From an uncultured Lachnospiraceae bacterium (GTDB taxonomy: Bacteria; Bacillota; Clostridia; Lachnospirales; Lachnospiraceae), in assembly GCA_947594085.1 (NCBI GenBank), contig CANQEB010000012.1:1-20302 (forward strand): 20,302 bases of DNA, in the 5' to 3' direction. The notes beneath the pieces are model-generated. The model saw only the letters and a list, made by a program, of their open reading frames with translations. It was not told the DNA's origin and did no database searches. How positions within the stretch are numbered: position 1 is the first letter of the stretch; the number at the start of each line of letters is the position of its first letter. Below, piece by piece: positions 1 through 6,600 of this stretch. The translations under genes were made by a program, and so were the position numbers.

Positions 1-75
1 GGGGCAGTACGTCAGATAAAGGAAGATGCAGAGGAAAGGAGAATTGAGAGATGGGCGAGAAAACAGTCACGCTGA
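1..75 (+). CDS. C-terminal end of an upstream phage gene (partial)
   Basis: The first reading frame is open from the window edge to a TGA at 73-75 and gives a charged, helix-prone tail ending in ERWARKQSR. It would overlap the next gene by 25 bases. The third frame is also open to a TGA at 45-47, which would end only 3 bases before the next ATG, so the choice of frame is uncertain. Too little is present to assign a family. Confidence 0.3.
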   Translation, partial: GAVRQIKEDAEERRIERWARKQSR

Positions 76-269
76 GCATTGTTTCGGCGGAGATGTTGGA
101 GGAATATCGGGAGCTTCATACCGAGTACGAAGACCTCATGCAAAAGATACATGACATTGACACGTATCACCCAGAAGACGACGAAGCTCTGATTCGCGTG
201 GCGCTCGGTAGAGCTATCGACGATATAAAGGATAGCGTCAATGAGATGAAGCGCATGAAGGAGGGGTGA
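51..269 (+). CDS. Small acidic phage protein, unknown function
   Basis: This encodes a 72-residue protein that I do not recognise. It is acidic in the middle (YHPEDDEA), has no cysteine cluster or membrane segment, and looks mostly helical with heptad-like spacing of hydrophobic residues, so a small helical adaptor or coiled-coil protein is possible. The ATG follows AGGAAAGGAG with good spacing. The gene heads a run of small genes and is separated by only a few bases from the membrane-protein gene at 274, so the two are probably co-transcribed early in infection. No function is assigned. Confidence 0.7.
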   Translation: MGEKTVTLSIVSAEMLEEYRELHTEYEDLMQKIHDIDTYHPEDDEALIRVALGRAIDDIKDSVNEMKRMKEG

Positions 270-273
270 CACC

Positions 274-528
274 ATGAAGCTCAAGACATACGCCGCAGTC
301 GTGACAGCTGCGCTGGCGATGGTAGTAACGGCACTGGTGCTATGGGCGGGGACAAGGCTTCCACTGCAGGACGTGATTGCGTTTGCGCTGGCGGCTTATT
401 ATGTTGGCCTTGTCGGAGCGTTCGCGGTAATTGAACGAATGGAAAAGCACCACCAGAGATGTCTGGCGGCGAAGATTGTTACGCTGGTGCAGGCGGAGAT
501 GGACAGGAGAAAGGAGGAGGCATCGTGA
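274..528 (+). CDS. Small two-helix membrane protein
   Basis: The 84-residue product has two hydrophobic stretches, about residues 6-25 (AAVVTAALAMVVTALVLWAG) and 33-52 (DVIAFALAAYYVGLVGAFAV), followed by a charged, cytosolic-looking tail rich in K, R and E. No signal-peptidase site is evident. An AGGAGGGG ribosome site lies just upstream. Its TGA (526-528) overlaps the GTG start of the next gene (525-527), so translation is probably coupled. Function unknown; membrane proteins in phage early regions are sometimes exclusion factors, but nothing here shows that. Confidence 0.7.
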   Translation: MKLKTYAAVVTAALAMVVTALVLWAGTRLPLQDVIAFALAAYYVGLVGAFAVIERMEKHHQRCLAAKIVTLVQAEMDRRKEEAS

Positions 529-938
529 TCGAGGCGACGGAGTGTGCGCTGGTGGACAAGGCGGTGGTGCAGAGGCTCCGCGAGGAGGCGAAATCTGACA
601 GGGAGAGCGGATACACGTCACGTGTCATGCGCGGCCTTACGACAACAGCTGTTTTGAGGGAACTTGATTTATGGGAGGACATAAAAGAACCAGCTAAAAA
701 GGAGGCGGAAAACGGCATGGATTATGGCATGGAGCATGTGATCGAGAGGATACAGGCTTGTTGTCGGGAACAGAAGTATTCCGATTACTGGCAAGCGGTT
801 GCGGTTGCCAGAGGCACGTTAGAGGCTGCCGAATATCTGGAGCCTGACAGAACCTACACAATAACAGAGGTGTGCAGATTGCTGGAGGCGTTGCATGACA
901 TCGATCATACGAATGCGCAGCAAAAAGAAATGCCCTGA
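525..938 (+). CDS. Hypothetical phage protein with GTG start
   Basis: The frame is open from an ATG at 459, but that start lies deep inside the preceding gene without a ribosome site. The GTG at 525 follows GGAGAAAGGAGGAGG at correct spacing and overlaps the upstream stop codon, so I chose it; the product is 137 residues. It is a mixed helical protein with a C-terminal segment (TYTITEVCRLLEALHDID) that could be a small helical domain. I do not recognise the family. A stem-loop covers its stop codon (931-960), and about 70 bases separate it from the next gene. Confidence 0.65.
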   Translation: MIEATECALVDKAVVQRLREEAKSDRESGYTSRVMRGLTTTAVLRELDLWEDIKEPAKKEAENGMDYGMEHVIERIQACCREQKYSDYWQAVAVARGTLEAAEYLEPDRTYTITEVCRLLEALHDIDHTNAQQKEMP

Positions 939-990
939 GCCGACCGAAGCAAACAGGGCAGAGAAAAAAATCTCAAGTGCATTATAGCAC
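931..990 (+). promoter_or_regulatory. Cluster of three small stem-loops between genes
   Basis: TGCCCTG at 931-937 pairs with CAGGGCA at 954-960, spanning the TGA of the upstream gene. GAGA/TCTC (961-974) encloses an A-run, and GTGC/GCAC (977-990) encloses ATTATA. The ribosome site GGAAAGGA for the gene at 1009 follows directly. There is no T-tract, so this is not a classical terminator. It could protect the mRNA end or modulate read-through into the RAMP-like gene. Pairing was judged by eye. Confidence 0.35.
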
Positions 991-1008
991 GGAAAGGACA
1001 TATCGACA

Positions 1009-1608
1009 ATGGTTGAAAAGAAATTTCGTTTAACATTTTTTGAACAGATCTTAGGCACAGCAAGCAGCAATAAGGAAATCCACGCAGAATTTATCGCGAG
1101 CAAAGCGCCGGATGCGCCGAGCAGAGAGGAAGAGATCGAGTCGATCGGCGTCGAGGAAGAGATCAAGAAGAGCACGACGGTGTTCAGCAGGAGCCCGGAA
1201 GGGAAGCCGATCCTGTTCGATTATCAGATCAAGGGCTTCTTCAAAAACGCCGCCAAAGCATGTAGCTACATAGGCGGCAAGGAGAAGTTGACCGCGTATA
1301 AGACAAAAATCGACAACCTGGTGTTCGTCAATGAGCGCATGATCGAGCTCCAGCTGCCGGAGGGCGAGGAGACTGGAAGTTGCCAGAGACCGCTCCGGGC
1401 GGATGGGCCGCAGGGGCCGCGCACGGCATTGGCCAACAGTGAATCCTGCCCGCCAGGAACAGTGATCGAGTTCACCGTCAAGGTTCTGGTGGATGATCTG
1501 ATGGAGCACGTGATTCGTTGGTTGGACTATGGAGAGCTGAACGGCATCGGTCAGTGGCATAACTCCGGCTGCGGGCGCTTTAAGTGGGAAGAGATCGCTG
1601 CGGAATAG
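1009..1608 (+). CDS. RAMP/Cas7-like fold phage protein (candidate)
   Basis: This 199-residue protein has no obvious named phage family, but its layout matches the RAMP fold of Cas7/Csm3/Cmr4-type proteins. It opens with a first-strand pattern (KFRLTFFEQILG, about residues 5-16). A GKPILFDYQIKGFFKNAA segment (about 65-82) corresponds to the 'IPGSSLKGxxR' turn. A 'PPGTVIEFTVKV' strand lies near 147-158, and a Gly-rich C-terminal loop, GIGQWHNSGCGRF, lies at about 180-192. RAMPs bind RNA along a shallow groove and often polymerise. No CRISPR array, Cas10, Cas6 or Cas1/2 is nearby, so a CRISPR role is not implied. It stands alone just before the recombination block and just before a repeat-rich non-coding tract. 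ATG follows GGAAAGGA. The gene itself is sure; the fold is inferred from motif order only. Confidence 0.6.
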   Translation: MVEKKFRLTFFEQILGTASSNKEIHAEFIASKAPDAPSREEEIESIGVEEEIKKSTTVFSRSPEGKPILFDYQIKGFFKNAAKACSYIGGKEKLTAYKTKIDNLVFVNERMIELQLPEGEETGSCQRPLRADGPQGPRTALANSESCPPGTVIEFTVKVLVDDLMEHVIRWLDYGELNGIGQWHNSGCGRFKWEEIAAE

Positions 1609-1971
1609 CTGGGGAATTGCGTTGCTCTGAGATGCCCGGCGATGGAGAAGCATTGTGTAGACATGAAGAGACGGCAATGGCATGGCTTTGACAAGACTCG
1701 CACCGATTAGCAATGGAATGGCATAGATAGGCAGCGCAACGACACGGAGAAGCGATGCAGAGAAGGGAAATGAGGCGGCATAGCACAGCGTTGCCATGAA
1801 GTGATTGGCAGTGGAACGGCCCGGACTCGAATCGATAGGCCAGAAAATGCTGTGGAATAGCGGTGAATTGAATTGATGCGAAATGCCATGGAAAAGAAAT
1901 GAGCTGGATTGCGGAGAAGAGGCATAGCAGCACTTCGACAAAAACAAGACAGGCCCACAAGGCCGGAAAGG
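1609..1971. repeat. Purine-rich degenerate 10-11-base repeat tract, no convincing gene
   Basis: This gap has no plausible + strand gene. It is rich in A and G on the + strand and carries many imperfect units beginning GC, such as GCTGGGGAATT, GCGATGGAGAA, GCAATGGAATG, GCAGTGGAACG, GCTGTGGAATA and GCGGAGAAGAG (loose consensus GCNRTGGAANR). Ten intervals between GC starts are exactly 10 or 11 bases: 1608-1619, 1639-1650, 1674-1685, 1700-1710-1721-1731, 1808-1819, 1839-1849-1860 and 1911-1922. That is near one helical turn. The minus strand is open in several frames only because the tract is poor in the bases that would make stops there. Possible roles are a binding array, a structured or unstructured RNA, or a decayed sequence. 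Confidence 0.55.
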
Positions 1972-2019
1972 ATGGTTATGGAAGATATTTTGAAAGAAAT
2001 GCGGACAAATGCAGCATGA
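1972..2019 (+). CDS. Possible leader mini-ORF, 15 codons
   Basis: ATG at 1972 follows GGCCGGAAAGG and encodes MVMEDILKEMRTNAA, with a TGA at 2017-2019. Its stop overlaps the ATG of a second mini-ORF (2016-2051), which ends one base before the ATPase start at 2053. The chained stop-start geometry suggests translational coupling into the ATPase gene, but so short a frame could occur by chance. Confidence 0.25.
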   Translation: MVMEDILKEMRTNAA

Positions 2020-2051
2020 AAGATGACAGCGTTGGAAAGGGGAAAGAATAA
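2016..2051 (+). CDS. Possible leader mini-ORF, 11 codons
   Basis: It encodes MKDDSVGKGKE, starts inside an ATGA overlap with the preceding mini-ORF and ends at TAA 2049-2051, leaving one base before the ATG at 2053. The ribosome site of the ATPase gene (GGAAAGGGGAAAG) lies inside it, so a ribosome translating it would finish on the next start. Chance occurrence is a real alternative. Confidence 0.22.
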   Translation: MKDDSVGKGKE

Positions 2052-2052
2052 A

Positions 2053-3348
2053 ATGGAAAAAACAACTAAGATCAACATTGTTGAGACAGAGAACGTGAAA
2101 CGGGTTAAGGCCGTGCAGATGGAGCCGAAGGAGACAGGGCTCACGATAATCGGAGGAAACAACGGCGAGGGGAAGACATCCGTACTGGATGCGATTGCTT
2201 GGGCGTTGGGAGGGGATAAGTACCGCCCGTCCCAGCCGACACGGGATGGGTCTGCCACGCCGGGATACATCCGCATCGTCCTGAACAACGGCTTCGTCGT
2301 CGAGCGGAAGGGTAAAAACAGTGACCTGAAGGTGACGGATCCGTCCGGGAACAAGGCTGGACAGCAGCTCTTGAATGAGTTTGTCGGGCAGTTTGCGCTT
2401 GATCTGCCGCAGTTCATGAATGCCCCAACGAAGGCAAAAGCCGACACGCTGCTCCGGATCATTGGGATTGGCGACAGGCTTTCCGAACTGGAAAGGCAGG
2501 AAAAGGATCTGTATGCAGAGCGCACCATCGTCGGGCGCACGGCTGACCAGAAAAAGAAGTTTGCCGATGAGCAGCCGTATTATCCGGACGCTCCGGAAGA
2601 CCTTGTCTCTCCGACAGTATTGATCCGGCAGCAGCAGGACATCCTCGCACGTAACGGCGAGAACCAGAGAAAGCGGGAGCGGGCTGCTAGCCTTGCCCAT
2701 ACTGTGAAGCATTACGAGCAGATGGTATCCGGACTCCGCGCACAGATTGAAGAGAACGAACAGAAACTCAGGGAAGCCAGGATTGACTATGAGACTGCCT
2801 GCAAATCCGCCCAGGACCTGCAGGATGAATCTACAACTGAGTTGGAAGAGAGCATTGCGAACATCGAAGAAACCAACCGAAAGGTACGCGCCAATTTGGA
2901 CAAGGCCAAAGCCGATGATGACGCACGGGATTATGAGCGCCAGTACGATGAGCTTACAGGTAAATTGAATGACGTGCGGAAACAGAAATCAGCCCTTCTC
3001 AATTATGCAGACCTGCCACTCCCCGACCTGTCCATACAGGATGGCGAGCTCGTATATAAGGGTCAGAAATGGGACAATATGTCCGGCGCGGAACAGCTGA
3101 AAGTCTCGACTGCCATCGTCCGGAAACTGAACCCAAAGTGCGGTTTCGTCCTACTGGATAAACTCGAACAGATGGACCTCAAGACGCTCCGTGAGTTTGG
3201 TGAGTGGCTTGAGTCTGAAGGGCTTCAGGCGATCGCGACGCGTGTGAGTACCGGCGATGAATGCAGCATCATTATCTCTGACGGATATGTGAAAGGGACG
3301 GATATCCCTGATACGCCACCCGTCAGGTCTTGGAAAGGGGAGTTCTGA
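2053..3348 (+). CDS. SbcC/RecF-like AAA ATPase of phage recombination block
   Basis: This is a 431-residue ATPase of the SMC/Rad50/RecF type. Walker A is GGNNGEGKTS at residues 34-43. A Q/E/K-rich region from about 130 to 310 looks coiled-coil. A signature-like MSGAEQLKV lies at about 343, and the Walker B strand CGFVLLDKLEQMD lies at 363-375. The residue after the Walker B aspartate is lysine rather than the usual glutamate, with E three residues later, so hydrolysis may differ from SMC ATPases. At this length it lacks the long arms of SbcC. I start it at 2053, not at an in-frame ATG at 2023, because only 2053 follows a good site (GGAAAGGGGAAAG). Its TGA overlaps the next ATG. The likely role is DNA end processing or recombination; partners unknown. 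Confidence 0.85.
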   Translation: MEKTTKINIVETENVKRVKAVQMEPKETGLTIIGGNNGEGKTSVLDAIAWALGGDKYRPSQPTRDGSATPGYIRIVLNNGFVVERKGKNSDLKVTDPSGNKAGQQLLNEFVGQFALDLPQFMNAPTKAKADTLLRIIGIGDRLSELERQEKDLYAERTIVGRTADQKKKFADEQPYYPDAPEDLVSPTVLIRQQQDILARNGENQRKRERAASLAHTVKHYEQMVSGLRAQIEENEQKLREARIDYETACKSAQDLQDESTTELEESIANIEETNRKVRANLDKAKADDDARDYERQYDELTGKLNDVRKQKSALLNYADLPLPDLSIQDGELVYKGQKWDNMSGAEQLKVSTAIVRKLNPKCGFVLLDKLEQMDLKTLREFGEWLESEGLQAIATRVSTGDECSIIISDGYVKGTDIPDTPPVRSWKGEF

Positions 3349-4529
3349 TGAAGATTACAAGAGGGAAGATACCTGGAGCAAAAAAGGTTGTGATATACGG
3401 TCCCGAGGGGATCGGAAAAAGTACATTTGCCAGCCAGTTCCCGGATCCGCTGTTCATTGATACGGAGGGGAGCACAAAGGAGATGGATGTCGCGAGGACG
3501 GAAAAGCCATCCTCCTGGGACATGCTGCTGTCGCAGGTCGACGAGGTGGTCCATGATCCGTCCATCTGCAGAACGCTCGTCGTCGATACGGTGGACTGGG
3601 CGGAACAACTCTGCATTGAGTCGATTTGTTCGAAGCATCAAAAGGATGGTCTGGAAAGCTTCGGGTATGGCAATGGCTATGTGTATGTCAAGGAAGAGTT
3701 CGGGCGTTTCCTGAACCATCTTTCCGATGTTGTGGAGGCCGGCGTCAATGTTGTCCTGACTGCACACGCTCAGCTCCGTAAGTTTGAACAACCGGATGAA
3801 CTGGGGGCGTACGACCGGTGGGAACTGAAACTCGGGAAAAAGACTTCATCCCAGACCGCGCCGCTCGTGAAAGAGTGGAGTGACATGCTTCTTTTTGCTA
3901 ATTATAAGACATTCTCGGTAGCAACAGACGAGAAGGGCAAGAAGCACAAGGCGCAGGGTGGGGAACGGGTCATGTACACGTTGCACCATCCGTGCTGGGA
4001 TGCCAAGAACCGGTACGGGCTGCCAGGTGAGTGTCCACTCACCTATGAAGTGATCCGCGACATCATCGAGCCGACAGGATCTGCTTCTGTGAGCACAAGC
4101 ACAGTGGCCACAAAGCCGTCCCCGGATACAGCGACAAGGTCTTCAGAATCACCAGTGACACAGGACAAGAAGCCTGTGGCGCCGGCAGAAAAGCTGCGTG
4201 AAGCAGCGGCAGACAATGTAGTCGGGCCGATGGCACAGACAGAACTCCCGATCAATAAGCCGGAACCTGAATTGTCCAAAATCTCAGTCAAACTGGATGA
4301 GAGGATTCCGAAAGCACTGCGTGACCTCATGGAAGCCGATGGGATCTGCGACTGGGATGTTGAGAACTTTGTTGTTGCAGAAGGCTACATCCCATACGGG
4401 ACAAAGATATGGGATTTTGATTCAATGAATCCTGGGATCATCGACGGTTTCCTTGTAGCAAAATGGACGTCCGTCGTATGCCCGGCAATCAGGGAAATGA
4501 AAGAAAAACAGGAAGTACCATTTAATTAA
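3348..4529 (+). CDS. Sak4-type RecA-fold ATP-binding recombination protein (AAA_24)
   Basis: This 393-residue protein has a RecA-like ATPase core in the first ~230 residues. Walker A is GPEGIGKST (18-26), Walker B is LVVDTVD (77-83), and VVLTAHAQ (about 135-142) is the sensor strand. This matches phage 'nucleotide-binding protein' families related to Sak4 single-strand annealing ATPases. A Ser/Thr/Pro-rich linker (about 245-300) leads to a small C-terminal domain (about 315-393) that I do not recognise. The start is the ATG overlapping the upstream TGA (TGATG), preceded by GGAAAGGGGAG. A DUF669 gene follows at once, the usual Sak4 partner arrangement. It probably promotes strand annealing together with that protein. 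Confidence 0.88.
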   Translation: MKITRGKIPGAKKVVIYGPEGIGKSTFASQFPDPLFIDTEGSTKEMDVARTEKPSSWDMLLSQVDEVVHDPSICRTLVVDTVDWAEQLCIESICSKHQKDGLESFGYGNGYVYVKEEFGRFLNHLSDVVEAGVNVVLTAHAQLRKFEQPDELGAYDRWELKLGKKTSSQTAPLVKEWSDMLLFANYKTFSVATDEKGKKHKAQGGERVMYTLHHPCWDAKNRYGLPGECPLTYEVIRDIIEPTGSASVSTSTVATKPSPDTATRSSESPVTQDKKPVAPAEKLREAAADNVVGPMAQTELPINKPEPELSKISVKLDERIPKALRDLMEADGICDWDVENFVVAEGYIPYGTKIWDFDSMNPGIIDGFLVAKWTSVVCPAIREMKEKQEVPFN

Positions 4530-4549
4530 AAACAGGAGGACAAGAAAAA

Positions 4550-4990
4550 ATGGCAGAGAATTTCGAAAAAGAGTTAGGTTGGGAAGATGAGATTCAGAAA
4601 GACAATTCATTTATTGAGTTTCCAGAGGGGGACTATGACTTTGTGATTGACCATTTTGACCGCAGCCGGAGCAAGGGATCAGACAAGATCCCGCCGAGCA
4701 ATATGGCTGTTGTTTTCTTCAGGATCAAGAACAAGCATGGCGAAGAAATCCTCATCCGCGAGAACTTCATCCTGCATACGCGCCTGGAGTGGAAACTGTC
4801 AGAGCTGTTCCGCAGTGTCGGGCTGAAAAAAGAGGGGGAAGCACTCCGCATGAACTGGCCTGCGCTGGTCGGCAAGACCGGGAAATGCCATGTGACGCTT
4901 GATCCTGACCAGAAGGACCCATCTAAGAAATATAACCACATCAATAAGTTGTACCCGAAGGAGCTCAGGTCGTGGGGGAGTGGTAACTGA
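4550..4990 (+). CDS. DUF669 protein, probable phage ssDNA-binding protein
   Basis: The 146-residue protein matches the DUF669 pattern: an N-terminal acidic segment, then FPEGDYDFVIDHF, a strand-rich core (NMAVVFFRIKNK), a helical WKLSELFRSVGLKK and a C-terminal GKCHV strand with N/K-rich turns. DUF669 proteins sit with Sak4 or RecT-type genes and are thought to coat ssDNA. The N-terminus carries ELGWEDEIQKD (residues 8-18), and nearly the same peptide occurs inside the primase protein (residues 93-103). An AGGAGGACAAG ribosome site precedes the ATG. Its TGA overlaps the helicase ATG at 4990. Confidence 0.9.
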   Translation: MAENFEKELGWEDEIQKDNSFIEFPEGDYDFVIDHFDRSRSKGSDKIPPSNMAVVFFRIKNKHGEEILIRENFILHTRLEWKLSELFRSVGLKKEGEALRMNWPALVGKTGKCHVTLDPDQKDPSKKYNHINKLYPKELRSWGSGN

Positions 4991-6576
4991 TGGAATTAAG
5001 GCCATACCAGAATGAAGCAAAGGATGCCGTTTTTGGGGAATGGGAAAAAGGTACGCGCCGGACACTCCTTGTGCTTCCGACCGGATGCGGAAAAACGATC
5101 GTGTTCGCAAAAGTGGCGGAGGAATGTGTCCGAAAAGGACGCAGGGTTCTCATACTTGCACACCGTGTGGAGCTGCTCGAACAGGCCGCAGACAAGATCG
5201 CCGCGGCGACAGGCCTCGGTTGTGCAACGGAAAAAGCAGAAGAGTCTTGTCTGGACAGTTGGTTTCGTATCGTGGTCGGGTCAGTACAGACAATGATGAG
5301 GGATAGGCGCCTTGGCCAGTTCCCCGAAGATTACTTTGGCACGATCATTATCGACGAGGCGCATCACTGCCTGTCAGATAGCTACCAGAAGATACTGGAT
5401 CACTTCCAGGATGCAAACGTGCTTGGTGTTACTGCAACGCCTGACCGTGGCGACATGCGCAACCTCGGCCAGTATTTTGAATCTTTAGCATATGAGTACA
5501 CGCTGCCAAAAGCGATCCGGGAAGGTTATCTTTGCCCGATCAAAGCGCTGACGCTTCCACTTAAGATTGACATGTCATGGGTGGGCGTGCAGGCCGGGGA
5601 TTTCAAAGCAAGCGAAATCGGTACCGCCTTGGATCCGTATCTCGGACAGATTGCCGAGGAAATGAAGCAGCACTGCCAGGGCAGGAAAACGGTCGTTTTC
5701 TTGCCCCTGGTAAAAACTTCGCAGAAATTCAGGGACATTTTAATCGGGCACGGTTTCCGCGCTGCGGAAGTAAACGGCGAGAGCAGTGACCGTGCTGAGG
5801 TGCTGGCTGCATTCAGCCGTGGCGAATATGATGTTCTATGCAATTCCATGCTGCTCACGGAAGGTTGGGACTGTCCTGCGGTTGACTGCATCGTCGTACT
5901 CCGGCCGACGAAGATCCGGAGCCTTTACTGTCAGATGGTGGGGCGTGGCACCCGTCTCTGCGAAGGAAAGGACCATTTATTGCTGCTTGACTTCCTCTGG
6001 CATACGGACAGGCACGAGTTGTGCCATCCCGCAGCGCTGATTTGTCAGGATGGCGAAGTTGCAAAGCAGATGACAGCCAATATTAAAGAGGCCGGATGTC
6101 CTGTAGACATTGAAGAAGCTGAAAAGCAGGCGAGCGCAGACGTCCAGATAGCCCGAGAGGAAGCCCTTGCAAAACAGCTGGAAGAGATGCGGCGCCGGAA
6201 GAAAAAACTTGTGGATCCACTTCAGTTTGAAATGTCTATACAAGCGGAAGACCTTTCAGGATACGTTCCGGCATTTGGTTGGGAGATGGCCCCACCGTCA
6301 AGTAAGCAACTGAGTACACTCGAGAAGCTTGGGATATTCCCTGACGCGATCGACAATGCAGGAAAAGCTTCAAAGCTGCTGGAACGTCTGGATAAGCGCC
6401 GTATGGAGGGACTGACGACACCCAAGCAGATCCGTTTTCTGGAGAGTCGCGGATTTCTTCATGTGGGTACATGGCCGTTTGATTCCGCAAAGAAACTGAT
6501 CGACAGGATTGCGGCCAATGGGTGGCGGGTACCTGCCGGCATTGTCCCTACAGAGTATCGACCGGAAACAGTATAA
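4990..6576 (+). CDS. Superfamily 2 DEAH-box helicase
   Basis: This 528-residue helicase shows LRPYQ (3-7), motif I TGCGKT (31-36), Ia LAHRVELLEQ, II DEAH (122-125), III TATP (148-151), IV VFLPL near 236-240, V around LLTEGWDCP (288-296) and VI QMVGRGTR (315-322). All catalytic motifs are intact. The tail from about 380 is charged (RRRKKK at 401-406) and ends in two tandem copies, about 438-471 and 477-512, of a motif with KQ, L-E-x-x-G and A-x-K-L-x-x-R, probably a small DNA-binding or docking module. It unwinds or remodels DNA at the fork or at recombination intermediates. It starts in a TGATG overlap with the DUF669 gene, and the primase gene follows 24 bases on. Confidence 0.93.
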   Translation: MELRPYQNEAKDAVFGEWEKGTRRTLLVLPTGCGKTIVFAKVAEECVRKGRRVLILAHRVELLEQAADKIAAATGLGCATEKAEESCLDSWFRIVVGSVQTMMRDRRLGQFPEDYFGTIIIDEAHHCLSDSYQKILDHFQDANVLGVTATPDRGDMRNLGQYFESLAYEYTLPKAIREGYLCPIKALTLPLKIDMSWVGVQAGDFKASEIGTALDPYLGQIAEEMKQHCQGRKTVVFLPLVKTSQKFRDILIGHGFRAAEVNGESSDRAEVLAAFSRGEYDVLCNSMLLTEGWDCPAVDCIVVLRPTKIRSLYCQMVGRGTRLCEGKDHLLLLDFLWHTDRHELCHPAALICQDGEVAKQMTANIKEAGCPVDIEEAEKQASADVQIAREEALAKQLEEMRRRKKKLVDPLQFEMSIQAEDLSGYVPAFGWEMAPPSSKQLSTLEKLGIFPDAIDNAGKASKLLERLDKRRMEGLTTPKQIRFLESRGFLHVGTWPFDSAKKLIDRIAANGWRVPAGIVPTEYRPETV

Positions 6577-6600
6577 GAACAATGATCAGGGGTATCAGAA

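Noticed and set aside
1..47. Third-frame end of an upstream gene
   Set aside because: Open for only 15 codons with weak protein character; the first frame was preferred, though with low confidence.
1609..1971. CRISPR array beside a RAMP-like gene
   Set aside because: The units are short (about 11 bases) and degenerate, with no fixed repeat of 23-40 bases and no spacers of constant length; no cas1, cas2 or cas6 is present.
1051..2712. Long minus-strand open frame (553 codons) covering the RAMP-like gene, the repeat tract and the ATPase start
   Set aside because: It runs antisense through two clear + strand genes and has low-complexity Ser/Cys/Leu/His-rich sequence; it is open because the + strand is purine-rich and lacks the reverse-complement stop triplets.
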